Origin: Glandiceps talaboti
Lineage: Eukaryota; Hemichordata; Enteropneusta; Spengelidae
Assembly (NCBI RefSeq): GCF_964340395.1
Contig: NC_135557.1
Location: forward strand, 12,968,546 to 13,032,545
Reading direction: 5' to 3'
DNA length: 64,000 nt
The translations under genes were made by a program, and so were the position numbers. Below are positions 24,278 through 38,033 of this stretch, piece by piece; position 1 is the stretch's first letter; every line of letters begins with the position of its first letter. Under the pieces are notes generated by a model. It worked only from the letters and a program-made list of their open reading frames with translations, did not search any database and was not told the origin of the DNA.

Positions 24278-24278
<1 letters not shown>

Positions 24279-24672
24279 CATTGTGCCTGTGGACATCATC
24301 GCTATCATTACTGTGGAACTGATCATTAACCAGCAACACTACTTTCCCAGATTGGTTTATAATAGAGCCTAGAGGTGTAGTTGAAAGTTCGCAAACGTGT
24401 GAGGCATGTAGACTTTGGAATGAAAAAAAATGGTTTTTATTTTAAAAAAGATAGTTTTTGAAATGTTAGCGTTTTGAAGCTTGGATGGTACTGCCAAGAG
24501 AAGAAAAGTTCTTTCTGGTTAGTCATTTTCATTGCATAAATTAAAAAACTGACCTATCTTACAATTGAATCCTGCATAAATGGATGCAAATAGAAGCAAA
24601 TACTTGTACTCTCATATAACTAGGTGAATACTGCAGATCTTAGACATGCAGTTAATGTTTACATTCTCTTCG

Positions 24673-25100
24673 CATGGGGCTAGTGGACTCAATGAGTGAT
24701 CTAATCGTTGAAACAAACAAACAAACAAACAAACAAACAAACAAACAAACAAACAACCAACCAACCAAACAACATATGAAGGTAAAACGTATGGGATGAA
24801 ATAATGTAAATAAAGGTATTTATCCATAGAAATTGACAGTCATATTGCCATCACACTACATATAACTTTATAAGAACAGAGGAGTAGTCCTGGGCCCCAC
24901 CTATAAGTTTACAGGTCTACAGGTAGGAACCAGTACTACTCCTCAGCTCTTATATATATAGTGTGATGTCAATATGACTGTCAATTTCTTTAGATAAATA
25001 CCTTTATTTACATTGTTACTTCATCCTATAATTTTCAACGTCATATGTTGTTTGTTTGTTTGAATGATTAGATCACTAGTTGAGTCAAAGCCCCCTGTGG
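24673..25100. mobile_element. Long foldback element, about 430 bp, with expanded (AAAC)n in one arm
   Basis: The two arms are reverse complements over their whole length. GAAATTGACAGTCATATTG with CATCACACTA and GAGGAGTAGT on the left matches ACTACTCCTC, TAGTGTGATG and CAATATGACTGTCAATTTC on the right. Outer parts also pair (AATGAGTGATCTAATCGTTG vs TGATTAGATCACTAGTT). The left arm holds about eleven AAAC units where the right has only two or three. The centre is near 24915. There is no coding content, which is typical of a foldback MITE. Confidence 0.8.
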
Positions 25101-25794
25101 TCTGTTATGCTGTAAAGTTGTCAATGCTGCTTGCAGGTTTATTATTCTTTGTATAACTCAAGTCATCTTCCACAAATTCTGCACTTTGAAACCAAAGCCT
25201 TTATTTTGACAGGCAATGCAACCCAATCATGCTTCAGTGCCATTTACGCTATGCTTTTTGTATTTTTGCTTACAAGAGTGACAAGTCTTTCACTACGTTA
25301 TGTTTTCCTGCGTTCAAATAAATGCATGCTGTTCATTTGAAACACTGACTCATACTTTGTTTTAAAACTCATCTATTTATTGTTTCTAAATTGTTGGATG
25401 TGGTGAATGCTGTTTGTGTTTAATAGTTGTGTGTTGAGTTGGTGAACATGCTTTCAACTGGACCAAAATAAGCTCATACCTTTCTCAGCATTAAAAGAGG
25501 ATTATGTTACTTGATTAGCCATGCTGCTCTTTGTTAGCCTATATCTGATGGGATGTGTCATGTTCAGACATCACACCATTTCAGTAGTTTTTGGAATCTT
25601 TTCATAGCTTACTTTGTACACAAGTTTTCCATTGTACTCTCTTGCATTTTATAATCAGCCTTGTCTAAATACATATGTTTGTTGTTGATTCAAAATTTGC
25701 ATCAAAACAGTAGTATAGAGAAGGGCATCTAAGATCTTGGTGTAGCATGTCTATGAATGACCAGCTTGTTTCAATGCCTCCTTTTTTTGCTTTT

Positions 25795-25885
<91 letters not shown>
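25795..25885. repeat. (TCTG)n microsatellite
   Basis: More than twenty perfect tetranucleotide units. Confidence 0.97.
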
Positions 25886-25887
<2 letters not shown>

Positions 25888-27594
25888 TATCTTAAGATTT
25901 CACATAAACTCAACAGTGCCCTACCTCACTGCCCTATTGGCAATCTTAGGTACACTCGTTCTAAATTGTCCTTGATCTGAAAGGTTGGTTTCTGCATGAC
26001 AGGGCTATCTTCTGTGTTTTCCAATATTAATGTTTACATGGCAGGGCTATCGTTGAATTCTGTAATCTTTTATTTGATACCCTGCAAAGTAATCCAGTAA
26101 TGAAATCATTACATGATATCAAGCTTATGTCTGCATCATATACAGCACAGTTATAACTTAGAGGGACTGTGTAAGAAAAGATAAAGGAGAGAAGTACTGA
26201 ATACAACTAAGTAAGTAATGTTGCAAGGAGTGCTATCTACAGTAGTAAAGTATGGTTGAAATTCCTGCTTAAATCTTAGTTTCAAACTTAGAGAATGCCT
26301 GAATAATGTAGTTTTGCCGAAATTAAGATTAAACAGTTCGGTCGCCCTCTATAGTTGAGTGTGTACGCAGTAATGATGGCGAGTTGCGGACTATTTTCAT
26401 GGATACAACCTAGCATCCTTGTTCCTACGCATGCTACACATTTTCTAGCTGTTACGGGGATGCCAGTGCTTTACCTACTTTATAAATATAAGAGTCACTT
26501 GGTGTCTGTGTTTAAAGACAGGCCGTTTCTCATTTATTTGTTTCAGTATTAGCATAACCTTGAATTGTCCGCCATTTTCGGCATTGCATATCTGTATGTG
26601 CACTTCATACAGAGGTATGTTTAATATCTGACTACATGTTCACTAAGAATGAAAGAAAATCAAGATTGCAATCGGTTCTCGGTATTTTTGTCATTTTCCC
26701 CGCAACTACCCAAACGAAGAAACCGAACAATTAATTTACAGTTATGCTTCCTAACTTTGGTAGAAAAAAATACGGCATTTATTAGAAGAAAAATGACAAA
26801 AAACTTAACACGTATTTACAGTTACGTGTAGACTGCTGTTTTGACATAACATCGTGTGATACAAAACCCCTGGGTTGCTTCGAATCACGTGACTATGACG
26901 CTACGGGAACACACGTAAATAGGCGCATCTAATGTAGAAGTACTGGCATCTCTGTTTGATGAACAATAGCATTAGACTTTGGGCAAACAAATATGGAAAT
27001 GGAAATTTATTACAACAACTGCGACTGATGAAGAGATCCTAAGGCTGGTTTCGAAACGTTCAGCAAGAAGGATGAAGTATTACCGATCCGTGGATATATC
27101 GCCAATAGTTTCCAAAACTTTTTGAGTGCTCCGGGACGTTGTAACGACCACATAGTTGGTTATCTCAAACCTAACTACCATACAACCTGGTTGAATTATG
27201 TCCATTTTTGGAGTCCCATATCCCACCATGCATATGCAAATGAATTTGCCACTGTATAAACCAAAACAAACTTACATACACGCTGCACATTCTTAAAGGA
27301 TCGATCGTTTCAGTATAAATTTAGTGACGTTGTCCTTGGCGTTCATATCGTAAGATTGTCCCAGTCAAAGGGGGCGGAAGTACCATCGAAATTCAACAAG
27401 ATATTAAGCCCCCAACTACATCATACTATTGTAATTTAATTTGTCCTCTGTTTCACTGATGTGAAGTACTGTTATGCATGTATTCGTTATCTAGTCTACT
27501 AAACAAACCCATGATTTCTGCTGATAAATTAATCATTCGTGTCGAGCAATCATGGAATATGACCCTTCACCATTCAATACGACTAGCAGATTAT
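25886..27594. other. Intergenic DNA, no supported gene
   Basis: Short ORFs only. CTGATGA (27025-27031) followed 21 bp later by GAAAC (27053-27057) is discussed as a possible ribozyme-like core. Confidence 0.4.
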
Positions 27595-27595
27595 G

Positions 27596-27759
27596 TGAGT
27601 GTGTGTGTGTATGTATGTATGTATGTATGTATGTATGTATGTATGTATGTATGTATGTGTGTGTGTGTGTATGCATGCATGTATGTATGTATGTATGTAT
27701 GTATGTATGTGCTTGTATGTCTGTGTATGTCTGTATGTAAGCAAGTGTGTGTGTGTGTT
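27596..27759. repeat. (ATGT)n / (GT)n microsatellite
   Basis: Mixed tetra- and dinucleotide run. The overlapping ORFs on both strands (CMYV, HTYI) are repeat translations. Confidence 0.95.
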
Positions 27760-27835
27760 CTTTTTTTGATAAATTAGGGAGTATAAAGCAATGTCATGTT
27801 TCATCAAACATAACAAAATTTTATCCTAACGTTAA

Positions 27836-27872
27836 CAAACAAACAAACAAACAAACAAACAAACAAACAAAC
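27836..27872. repeat. (AAAC)n microsatellite
   Basis: About nine tetranucleotide units. Confidence 0.9.
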
Positions 27873-28290
27873 CTTGCATTTCATATTTGGGTATGCCAAA
27901 ATTTGAAAGTTTAATGATAAGATCATTTGCATTCACATAAAGCGAATTTTTTCAAAAATATTTATACATAAACATTCACGTCACATTCATATCCTTCTGA
28001 GTTCATTGTCTCACATAAATCTACGAATTATCAAGTCTTCATATATTTTCACGTTACATGTCCTGTGTTTCCGATTTGACTGTGGTTGACTACAACAGAA
28101 CGTAAATAGGCGTGTTCTGTCTGTGCTCGGGAGCAAAGTTTGAAAGGTTGTTGTATGTCCCTCCGCATTATGCTATCAACGCTTTCCAGCTGAGATTCCC
28201 ATTTTCTCGTTTTTCTGTTGCTCGTCGACAGTATAATACTGCAGCAGGGCCCGAATTTGTGATGTCAAGCACAACCGGAAAAATACCAGC

Positions 28291-28291
<1 letters not shown>

Positions 28292-28361
<70 letters not shown>
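28292..28361. repeat. (TA)n microsatellite
   Basis: Thirty-five or so pure TA units. Confidence 0.97.
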
Positions 28362-28363
<2 letters not shown>

Positions 28364-28688
28364 AACGCTTCGTTATAGTCTCAGAAATATGGAAATCCAT
28401 GATCACAGAGCCAAAAAGTATTACAAATCAAGTTAGAGCACAATATGTAACATGGTGTAGGAAGACTCAAACCAACATCTTGAAAACTCTGCCACTTTTC
28501 AGGCCTCTGCTGTAACACTAGTAGCTGTCCATGCTTAACAGATTAGAATAAAGTGTCATTATCCACTAGCTTTCTTAATTGTAGGTAGACAGAATGTCCT
28601 AACAATCCTCTCGCCAAACTTGTAAAAAAATAAATATAACTAGGTAGACACATAAACTACGTGTTGTAAAAATCCTTGGAGTGGAAGC

Positions 28689-31600
28689 TTAATACAAAGG
28701 TTGCTTTGCAGGTTCATTAGAACGATTGACTTTCCTATGTAGTAACAAAAGTGCCTTCATTGCAATGTACACATTTAACACAGGTAACATATTAAAAGAT
28801 AATGTTATCTTTTCCGATTCGGTGCAATAGAACAAGTAAGATGGTTGAGTGGGTGGGTTGTCATGTACACACAGTCCTTCTCTCTCAATCAACCCCTTGT
28901 GTACGTGTGATCTTGAGAGGAATACTTCATCTCTACCACACAGTGAAACATTGTACACAACATAATGATCAGGAGTAGAGAAACAGGATTCTTTTGCAGC
29001 TGTTACCTGCTGACACATCATTTGTGGAAACCAATGATCTATCCGCTGCTCTGTGGTCTTATTCTGAAAGGATAATAAAACATTTGTTAGAAAAAAGTTC
29101 AACCAGTTGATCGAAGAAACAAGACAAACCTCCCTAGAAGACACATTAGCATGTAAAATTTTATAATTCTAACTTTGTGAAATGTACCACCATTTGGCGT
29201 TGCTATGGGTGTGATCATTGTTGCTACAGTCCTTGCATACATTTTTGAATGTTTACTCTCTTACTTAAATTTCAGACTGGTCTGACCAGTAGTTTATACC
29301 AAATACCAAGGCAATCGGGCTGGCAGTTTTTGAGTCGTACACACATATACACAGACAGACAGACGGACAGACACCGCTCGATGCCTATAACACTACTGAA
29401 CCTAGTTCAGTTGTGCTAAAAAAACACCAACTTTTGGCTGTTGAATTGAGTGTGGTGGTCATGGTTGCTAAGGATATATGAGAAACTTTTATGAATGTTT
29501 ACTCACTTGCCTACCTGATGATGTTATTTGGCCAAAACTAACTGCCACGTGGTTACTGATATTGGCGTAGCCATTGTTGCTAGGGTTAACAGAAATTCTA
29601 GCATCTAGCATAACACTTCTAAGAACATTCCCACCAAATTTCAGATCAATCTGCCTTGTTGTTTTGGAGTGTAAATTTTGACCAAAAATCATTTCTTTTG
29701 ACTGAAAAATGTAAATTGGCTAAATTGCAACATATCACAAAACAAATTGATGTGCATATATTAGTCATTGTTCACTATCTATTTACTAACTAAAGAAATT
29801 TGTCAATGAATGTCCAGGATATTACTCCGGACGGACAGAACCAAAGCTATATGCCCTGTCCCAGACTACATATGAATATCACACACACACACACACACAT
29901 ACACAGTTAGCGATGCCTGTAGCACCTACTGAACTTTAAACTTTGAACTTTAAAGATTGAGTTTACAGTCGTGCTAATAATATGTGATATAATGTAATTC
30001 TCATAACAGTGATTGCAAGGGAGTTGAAGAACATCAAGCATAACATATTAATTCATACCTCTGTTACTGCAAGCAACCGGTAACCAGAAGTGAAGTCGTA
30101 ATTATCACTTGTATGAATGTGAAATTCAACATCGGTTTGGACTGTGTTTTTTTGACCACACATATGGAAGTTCCTTTCAGTAGAACGTCCAGACCTAGAA
30201 AAAAAAAGAGGCCTTTGTCAATGAATATCAAAATATGCCATATTCCAGTAATGCAATCAGATTCATTGTTTAGTCACTAGGAGCAATGCACATAATTAAG
30301 CTGTCTGAGACAAGAAGTGAGGACTACATGTAGATATGGGCATGTTAAGGAGACAAAGTCAGGGGCCGTACACATAAACGGTAAACAAATTCCAGGGCTT
30401 TCACTTGGGTTATTTTTCCAGGGTGTTAACCATCAAAATTTGTTTTATTGAATGACAACTAATTTTCTGACATGAACAGGAAGTAATTAACTGCTGCTCT
30501 CACAATACATTATGTATGGCACATAACTGAAAGTCAACACTCTCTGCAGTTGTTGGTTCAAAAAACATCACAGCCATTTGATGGACAGTCAATGGCAAAG
30601 TAGAGAAGGCATCAGCCTCAAACTTTAAAAATTGAAAATATCATCGGCTTGCGTAGTGCTTAGCGCACAGGATTAGCAGTCGGGAGGTCACAGGTTCGAA
30701 TCCCACTGGAAACAGGGAATTGTTCTGTGACCGACCAAACCCAGGATGAGTGTTCTACAGACTCGATGGGTAGGCTGTATCACTCAGTCCTGTTTCACTC
30801 ACAAGAGGAGTGCAAATTTGGGGGACTCCTGGAGTTATGACTCAAAAGTCGGGGACGATTACTCACACAGAGCCCACAGGTGCTATTTTTGCCTGACTTG
30901 GGTGACTCTGGGATAGCCTGTGGACTGACTGGGAAGGCCTTGGCAGTTCCACAGCAACGTGATATAGAGTGTGCAACATAGCCCTGTCACGTAGTCCCAA
31001 AACTGAATGGATGTCTCTCAATATTATATGGTTTGATCTGAATATATTTAAAATTCAGTGGATTTTTTCCAAGGAAAAACGTCATTTTATGGAATGAAAT
31101 TATAGACTACGAATAATTGAATACATACATCACTTGCATCACAAATATTTTGTTTACTTGCCGAACATCGCGATTTAACTCCATGATTTAGGAGTGTTAC
31201 TGTACTAACACACGTAAAAAAGTAGTTATTCTTTTAGAACAGGTACAACAAATTTCAATTATCAACAATATGAATGTCAAACCATACTTCCAAAACCCAG
31301 AAATTCAACTGCAACTGCATGTCATCAGTGGTCTGTATCACAGACGTCAAATGTAAAGTTGCAAATAGTTTAACAATTTCTAGGGGTGCAGTGATGCCTT
31401 GATACTCGTTACCATGTTACAATAATCATGCTAACAGGCAGACTGTTACAATATTGCAATGCATGGCTATGTTATGTCGCTGATATGACAGCAAGAGTAC
31501 AGCAGCAATATACAAGATAAAAAAAAAACATGGCAGCACCCAGTGCCCGCACATTCTGCTGGCGAAGTATATCGTGGAATGATTGTTTAACTGTTTGGGT

Positions 31601-34600
31601 TAGTGAGAATTTTGATTCACTAGCATGATATTGTTATTTGACCAAAATATACAGCTATTTGGTTGTTGCTAAGGGCGTGGTCATGGTTGCTAGGGCCAAT
31701 TGTGTCAAATAATTTGAAGAAAATCTGTAGAACACTTCTGGAAACATCTCACCAAGTACTTTTCGAGATATAGATTTTTGACCAAAATTCACATATTTAC
31801 AACTAATTTGCATATTACTGATGAGATGATTATATGCCTAATATTTTTTCGTCTACACACCCACACAAATTTCAGGCCAATCTGCTGAGTAGTTTTGGAA
31901 GCATAGGTTTTGACCAAAAAAAGACACATTTTTAGCCTCAAACCCCACATCTCTGATGCAAACATTTTCATTTGAACAATTTCCCAACTAGACACCAGTA
32001 GTAGCATGACCACCAAATATCAAAGCAATCGGTCTGGCAGTTTTTGACTTTAATTTGTTTACACACACACACACAGACACGGACACTTTATAATATGCCT
32101 ATAGCACTACTGCACCTTATCAGTTCAGTTGTGTTAAAAACCCTTAGTATTCCAAAATGTTTATATCTGTTCAATTTGATTGTTGTAAACCAAAAGGACA
32201 TTAAGAAAATTAATAATCTATTGTATAAGTTTATCTGGAAGGGTCAAGATAAAATAGAAAGATCAACATTGATAGGGGACATTGACCACGGTGGACTTAA
32301 CATGCTTGATGTTTTTGCCTTGTATGATGCTTTCCGAGTGAAATGGATACAACGTTATGTAAATCATACAGTTTCACATCCATGGAAAAGTTTTTTGTCA
32401 TATTACCTTAGATCAGTGGGTGGTAGTTTCATTTTTAAATGCAACTTTAAAACAAGTCTTTTAGACATTACCATCCCACCTTTCTTTGAGTTTGTTAGTA
32501 AGTTGGCAAAGACTAATACCATATTATAATTCACAGTCAGTAGAGGACACTGTGATCTGGAATAATGCCAAAATTCTTGCGAACAACAAGAGTGTTTGTC
32601 ACCTTTTTTATTTTATTTTAAATCTGGACTGGCAAGGTAAAGGGATGGGATGCCCTTGAAAGTATAGTCTCTCTAAAATTCATCTCCTACTTTGAAATGG
32701 AGTTATTTCTGCACTCCTTTTGGAATGGAGAAATAGTAACTCTTTTTGTGTGAGACCTGAACTTCATTGGCCTTTTTGTTAAAAATGCATTATTCCCACT
32801 AGAAAGAATTACATGTAAGATTGTTAGAAAACGATTATCGGCAAATCATTTTATGCCACCTAGCGCTCAGTATTATTTTCAGCATATATTAAAGACTGAA
32901 ATAGAAGAAAATGAGTGGAGTGACTTTCTTTATTGTATACATTTCACGGTACAGTTGAAACGAAACTCCAAGAGTTTCAGTGCAAACTAGACCATAATAT
33001 TCCCTGTACAAATTATTCATTATCGAGTATGAAGCCACCATTGGTCTCATCAAGTCTTTTTTGTACGCTCACTGATGAGACAGTACTCCACCTTTTTTGT
33101 AATTGTGAATGCATCAATCTTATATGGAGCAGGCTGTTCTCAGTCAGCATGGGGTAAAATATTTAATACACAGGACATTGTGTCTGCAAAAACAGATATT
33201 ACTGGGACCAGGGTGATAAGCATTTTTCACCTCTATTTAACCACATTGTGATTACTGCTAAGTCAGCAATATATGAATGTAAGCTTTCTGGCAAAATACC
33301 TTCATTTAACATGGTTAGGCAAAAAGTAAATTTAGTGATGAAAATAGAATATTACATGATGAAAAGGAAAGACATGTTAAATATAAAATTTCATGAGAAA
33401 TGGAGTATTTTAAATGGCAACATCATGTGATGACCAAAACTTTATCAAAGGGGAGTAAAACCTTTTTTCTCTTCAGTTTTTCTTCTCTGACTTGTTAGGT
33501 GCCTTTTTTGGTTAAACTTCTTTCACATTTGCTTGTTTTCTTTTTTATTCATGAATATTTTTAATCAGGAAAGGAAAAAGTGAATGAATATGGTCTGCTA
33601 ATATGTCATATGTCAAGTGTAATTTACACTGAATGAGTCATTGGAGACAATGCCTGTGTCATGACTTTGAAAAATAAATTGATAATTATCAACGAATGTT
33701 GATTTATTTACATTTTAACATCCTTACAAACTTGAAATCAGGACCACCAGATTTAAATTGGATTTACTCACTTGTGCCCCCGGAAGTAAAAAATGGACAC
33801 ACCCTTACCATTCATAGTCCTGAGATTCCTCATATATGTTACAGACATTGTGAGGATTAAAATTAAAAATGTACATTTTTCAATTATCCTTAGTCAGAAC
33901 AGAAAAAAATATTTGGCATGCAAATGTATGCCATAGTTCATTATCCACTTGTACTAAGTTTGAAAGAAATTGGTCAATGAATGTCCAAGGTATGGCTCCG
34001 GATGCACACACACATACGCATGGACGGAACCCAATCTATAAGCCCCTGCCAGACGCTGCTAAAAATCGCAGTACAACATGTATATCATTGTCCCATTGCA
34101 GTATTCCATATACATGTAGGTGAATTTTGGCATGCATTCTACTTTATATACATGTATAATAATATGGTAAATGTGTTAGGGTTAGCATTAAAACTTTGCA
34201 AGTCTTTATTCCTACCTGATGTCAAATTTATGAGGTGTTTCATCTTCTAATGCGATCAAACGTGCAATCCTGTCGACTATTACATCTAAGTCTGTTTCAA
34301 TCAAATGCTTTTTGCCATAGATGACGAACCACTTCTGTAATATCTGTATTATTACAAGCAGTATAGCCATTGGTATATTCAAGTTTTCACACCCCTAAAT
34401 CAAGACAGAAACAAAGACATTAACTACATGTATGAGTGCATTAGCATAATCTTTGAAAAATAGAGCCAATGGTGTTGTAGCACAACTGAACTGTTTTTAA
34501 AATAAGTATATGTATTCATTTGCTGAATGATTATCCAGTTGCCAATCCCAGTTATCATTGGAATATACACTCAATGTGGCTGTTGCTATGAATGCGGTCA

Positions 34601-37600
34601 TGTTGCTATAAGGGTTCTTCCAATGGCTGTCGGCACCTGTCGCACGCCACCAGGATTCAGACCTGGCGACCACAACTCACAAGGTTGCTGACCACCACCT
34701 CCTACTGTCACAAACGATAACATCTGACTGCCTGCTTTCAATATTGATTGTCTATGGCACAACTGGTACTCGTAAACAAAAATAATTCTTTAAAATGACA
34801 AGGAATTTAAAAAAATTCATTGAAAGGGTTTAGGCAATGTTTTAAGCCAGGCAGAAAAGGGCAACCACAGACGGTACGTACTCCTCTAAACGAGGTGTCA
34901 ACTTGATTTCAGTAAACATAGCACAGAGTATATAGCATGATGCCGACCACACGTGCATTACACCTCCTTACAATGTCCATGTGATGAGCTTCAAACAGGA
35001 TGGTAAAAATCAAAACAATTCAAATACTCACAGTATGACAATGAACTCTAAAAATGTCTTTTAGAAATGAACAATATAGACGACCATTAATTACAATAAT
35101 GACAAATACTCGAATATTTACAAAAAGGAGATGTGAACTGACCACAATACATTGCTATCTGCATAAATTTGCATGTCTCTCTTCAATTTACATGTTTCTT
35201 CCTGTATCTAGTAATCTGTAGGATTGCTTACCTTTGCTACATCTGATATCATGGCAGGGGTGATCGTACCAATACTTTCATCCATTGCTTTGTCCATCAT
35301 CACAGATATCACCTTGTACAAAGATGACTCTTTATTGGGAAGGAGAAAAATTAGATTTATTAGATGTTTGATACATGATACATGAATATGTTTGTGGTAA
35401 TGTGTACAAACACACAGATGACAAGGCAAGACAACTGCATAAATTTCAAATTTTAATTTAATACTGTACAAGCTTCTACATATTGTCACTATAAACTATA
35501 ACCACAACAATGGTAATGGACGGTAATATCAAATTAAATACAGGTTCCGTGTCACATTGTATTAGACAATTTCACAATTGTCAACTGATAGGTCAGAACC
35601 GTCAATGGACAAGTTAGGACTTCCAATTGAAAAGTTGGAACTGTAAAAAGAAAAGTTAGTAAACTCCCTCTGCCAGTTCATGGGCACTGAAAATGAAATG
35701 CTACTCACGCTTCAAAGACAACTACAATCTATTCCGTATAACAACCCAGTCGGACACTGGAGGGTGGACTACACATACAAACACACTTAGAGGTCATGAA
35801 CTCAAAGGTCAAAGGTCAGTACTTAAAAATAGAAACTGCAAAGTCTGCCATTTCACGGCCAGCTCAATCGGTTTCAGGGCAGGCAATTTGCAAGCATTGT
35901 TATGCAACAGATTTGTTTATTGCTAAACATTTTTCAGATATGTGATGGCTGAAACACTTTTACAATGTAAGTCTTAGACAGTAACATGACCTAAGAACAC
36001 AATATTAGGAGGGAAAATCAAAAGAAACAGGACTATTTTTGCCAGCTGTTTGATGACCTCTTTATGAGCATGGATAATGCACACAAGTATACACGCACAC
36101 ATTTAGATAGAGTCAAAAGTGGTAAACTTTGTGACACCATGAACAAATATGTTTATTGATAAATAAGAAAAATAAAGAAAAATATGCATTGTAAAACCAA
36201 ATACAACTATTGCTTAGTTTCATTGCAAGTGTCTTGATCAGTACTCTAGGTCATTTCATCCACAAATATACATATACACACAATATTTTAGAGATTTAGA
36301 CAAGGGTTATGATACATAACTGAGAACAAGTCTTATTCGAGTTATACAAATTACAAATGAAGGCAATGACATTGTACATTTGCTAATAGAATCTACATGC
36401 ATATTAACTCAAATATTTCATGATTTTAGCATAATGATCATCTAAAAGGGTCACCAAGCACAGCCATTTCAATTCCAAAATCTTCAATTTTAGCTTCTGA
36501 CCCCCCCCCCCCCACCACACACACACACACACACACTGACAGCTTTCATTTTTGGCTAACTGTTATTTTTGTCATTAGCCAGAGAGACTAACCCCCCCCC
36601 CCCCCCCCATAAATAGCCAGGGCTAACCTGCAGTGTGCACACATAATTATATTCAGGGGTTAAAAATTATGGTTACCCGGACTAGCGCAGTATCCCATCG
36701 GACTACATGTAGTAGTAGTTTTAAGATCATGCTAATCCATCGCACTAGTGAAATAATAGGAGTATAGACTACTGACTGTCTATAGCCTACATAATGTTGT
36801 AATAACTGCTTGAACATGACATGCTAGTGTGCGTGAAAATGTTCAAGCATACACACAGCCACGAATTGTCCCTGTGCTTGCAAACAGTGCACGCTTTCCA
36901 CTCAACACCAACTTACATGTACTCCATACACAAGCAGTACTACATGTAACCTTGGAGTAATTATACTGACAGTATAATTACTCCAAGATGTAACACACAT
37001 ACTACGGGCCATAGGCAACTTCCCCAAGTACGCGAAATATGTTATTATGTTGATAAATGTAAATGGGAATATCAAAAGTATGGTAGAATTACAGTCGTAA
37101 ATTAATTGACCTTTGTGGCACTTGGTTATATTTAGATGTTTTGCTTAAATACAAACAAACACAATCTTTGACTCAAAAAAAATACTTGCGTATCCTTACT
37201 GGAGGCATTCAGTTTACATCTGGTTGAATATTGTCATTAATATCCTAATCTAGTTCCAATAATATATCGTTACGATGAGAGTTAAAACTGTATCGTTAGA
37301 ACTGGTAAAGTTGGTCTCCAGACTATTATTATCCCTGGACTGTTAATCAGTTTTGACACCAGTGGTGTTACATGTAATTGGATACTTTCAGATATAATTG
37401 TCCTTTGTACAATTGACTGTATGTGAGGGCACTGTTCCTCCTGTCTGTGTGTCCCATGGGGGTATTACCCTGGCTATTGTACTACTAGTGCATGAAGCAC
37501 TGCCATGGACTACTACACAGGAAATGATGGGGACTGCAGGTCCACACATCAATATTACTATTTATAATATACCTAGTGATAATGCTGTGCCATGATTCGC

Positions 37601-37971
37601 TAGAATCAGTCACGTGATAGGAAAATAGAATGACTATTTCCCTACGGAAATAGTTCCATCAACTATTACATGGTCACGTGACCACCGCGAGTTCACAGCA
37701 GGTAAAAATGGCAGCTTCTGATGATGTCGTCTGCCACCGCGAGTTCACAGCATGAGGTATATTATAAAACACATATTGCCTGGCCTATATTCGGGCTATA
37801 GCACCCATTCATTACCCCCTCGTGACTGTGAGTTACCAGAAATACCAGAAATAGCATGTGATTCTGGTAACTCACAGTCCCTCGGGTGTAATAAACGGGT
37901 GCTATAGCCCTCATGGCCAGGCAATATGTGTTCAATATTGCATAGTCCTGCTTTGGGTTAGAATGTGTGGG

Positions 37972-38033
<62 letters not shown>

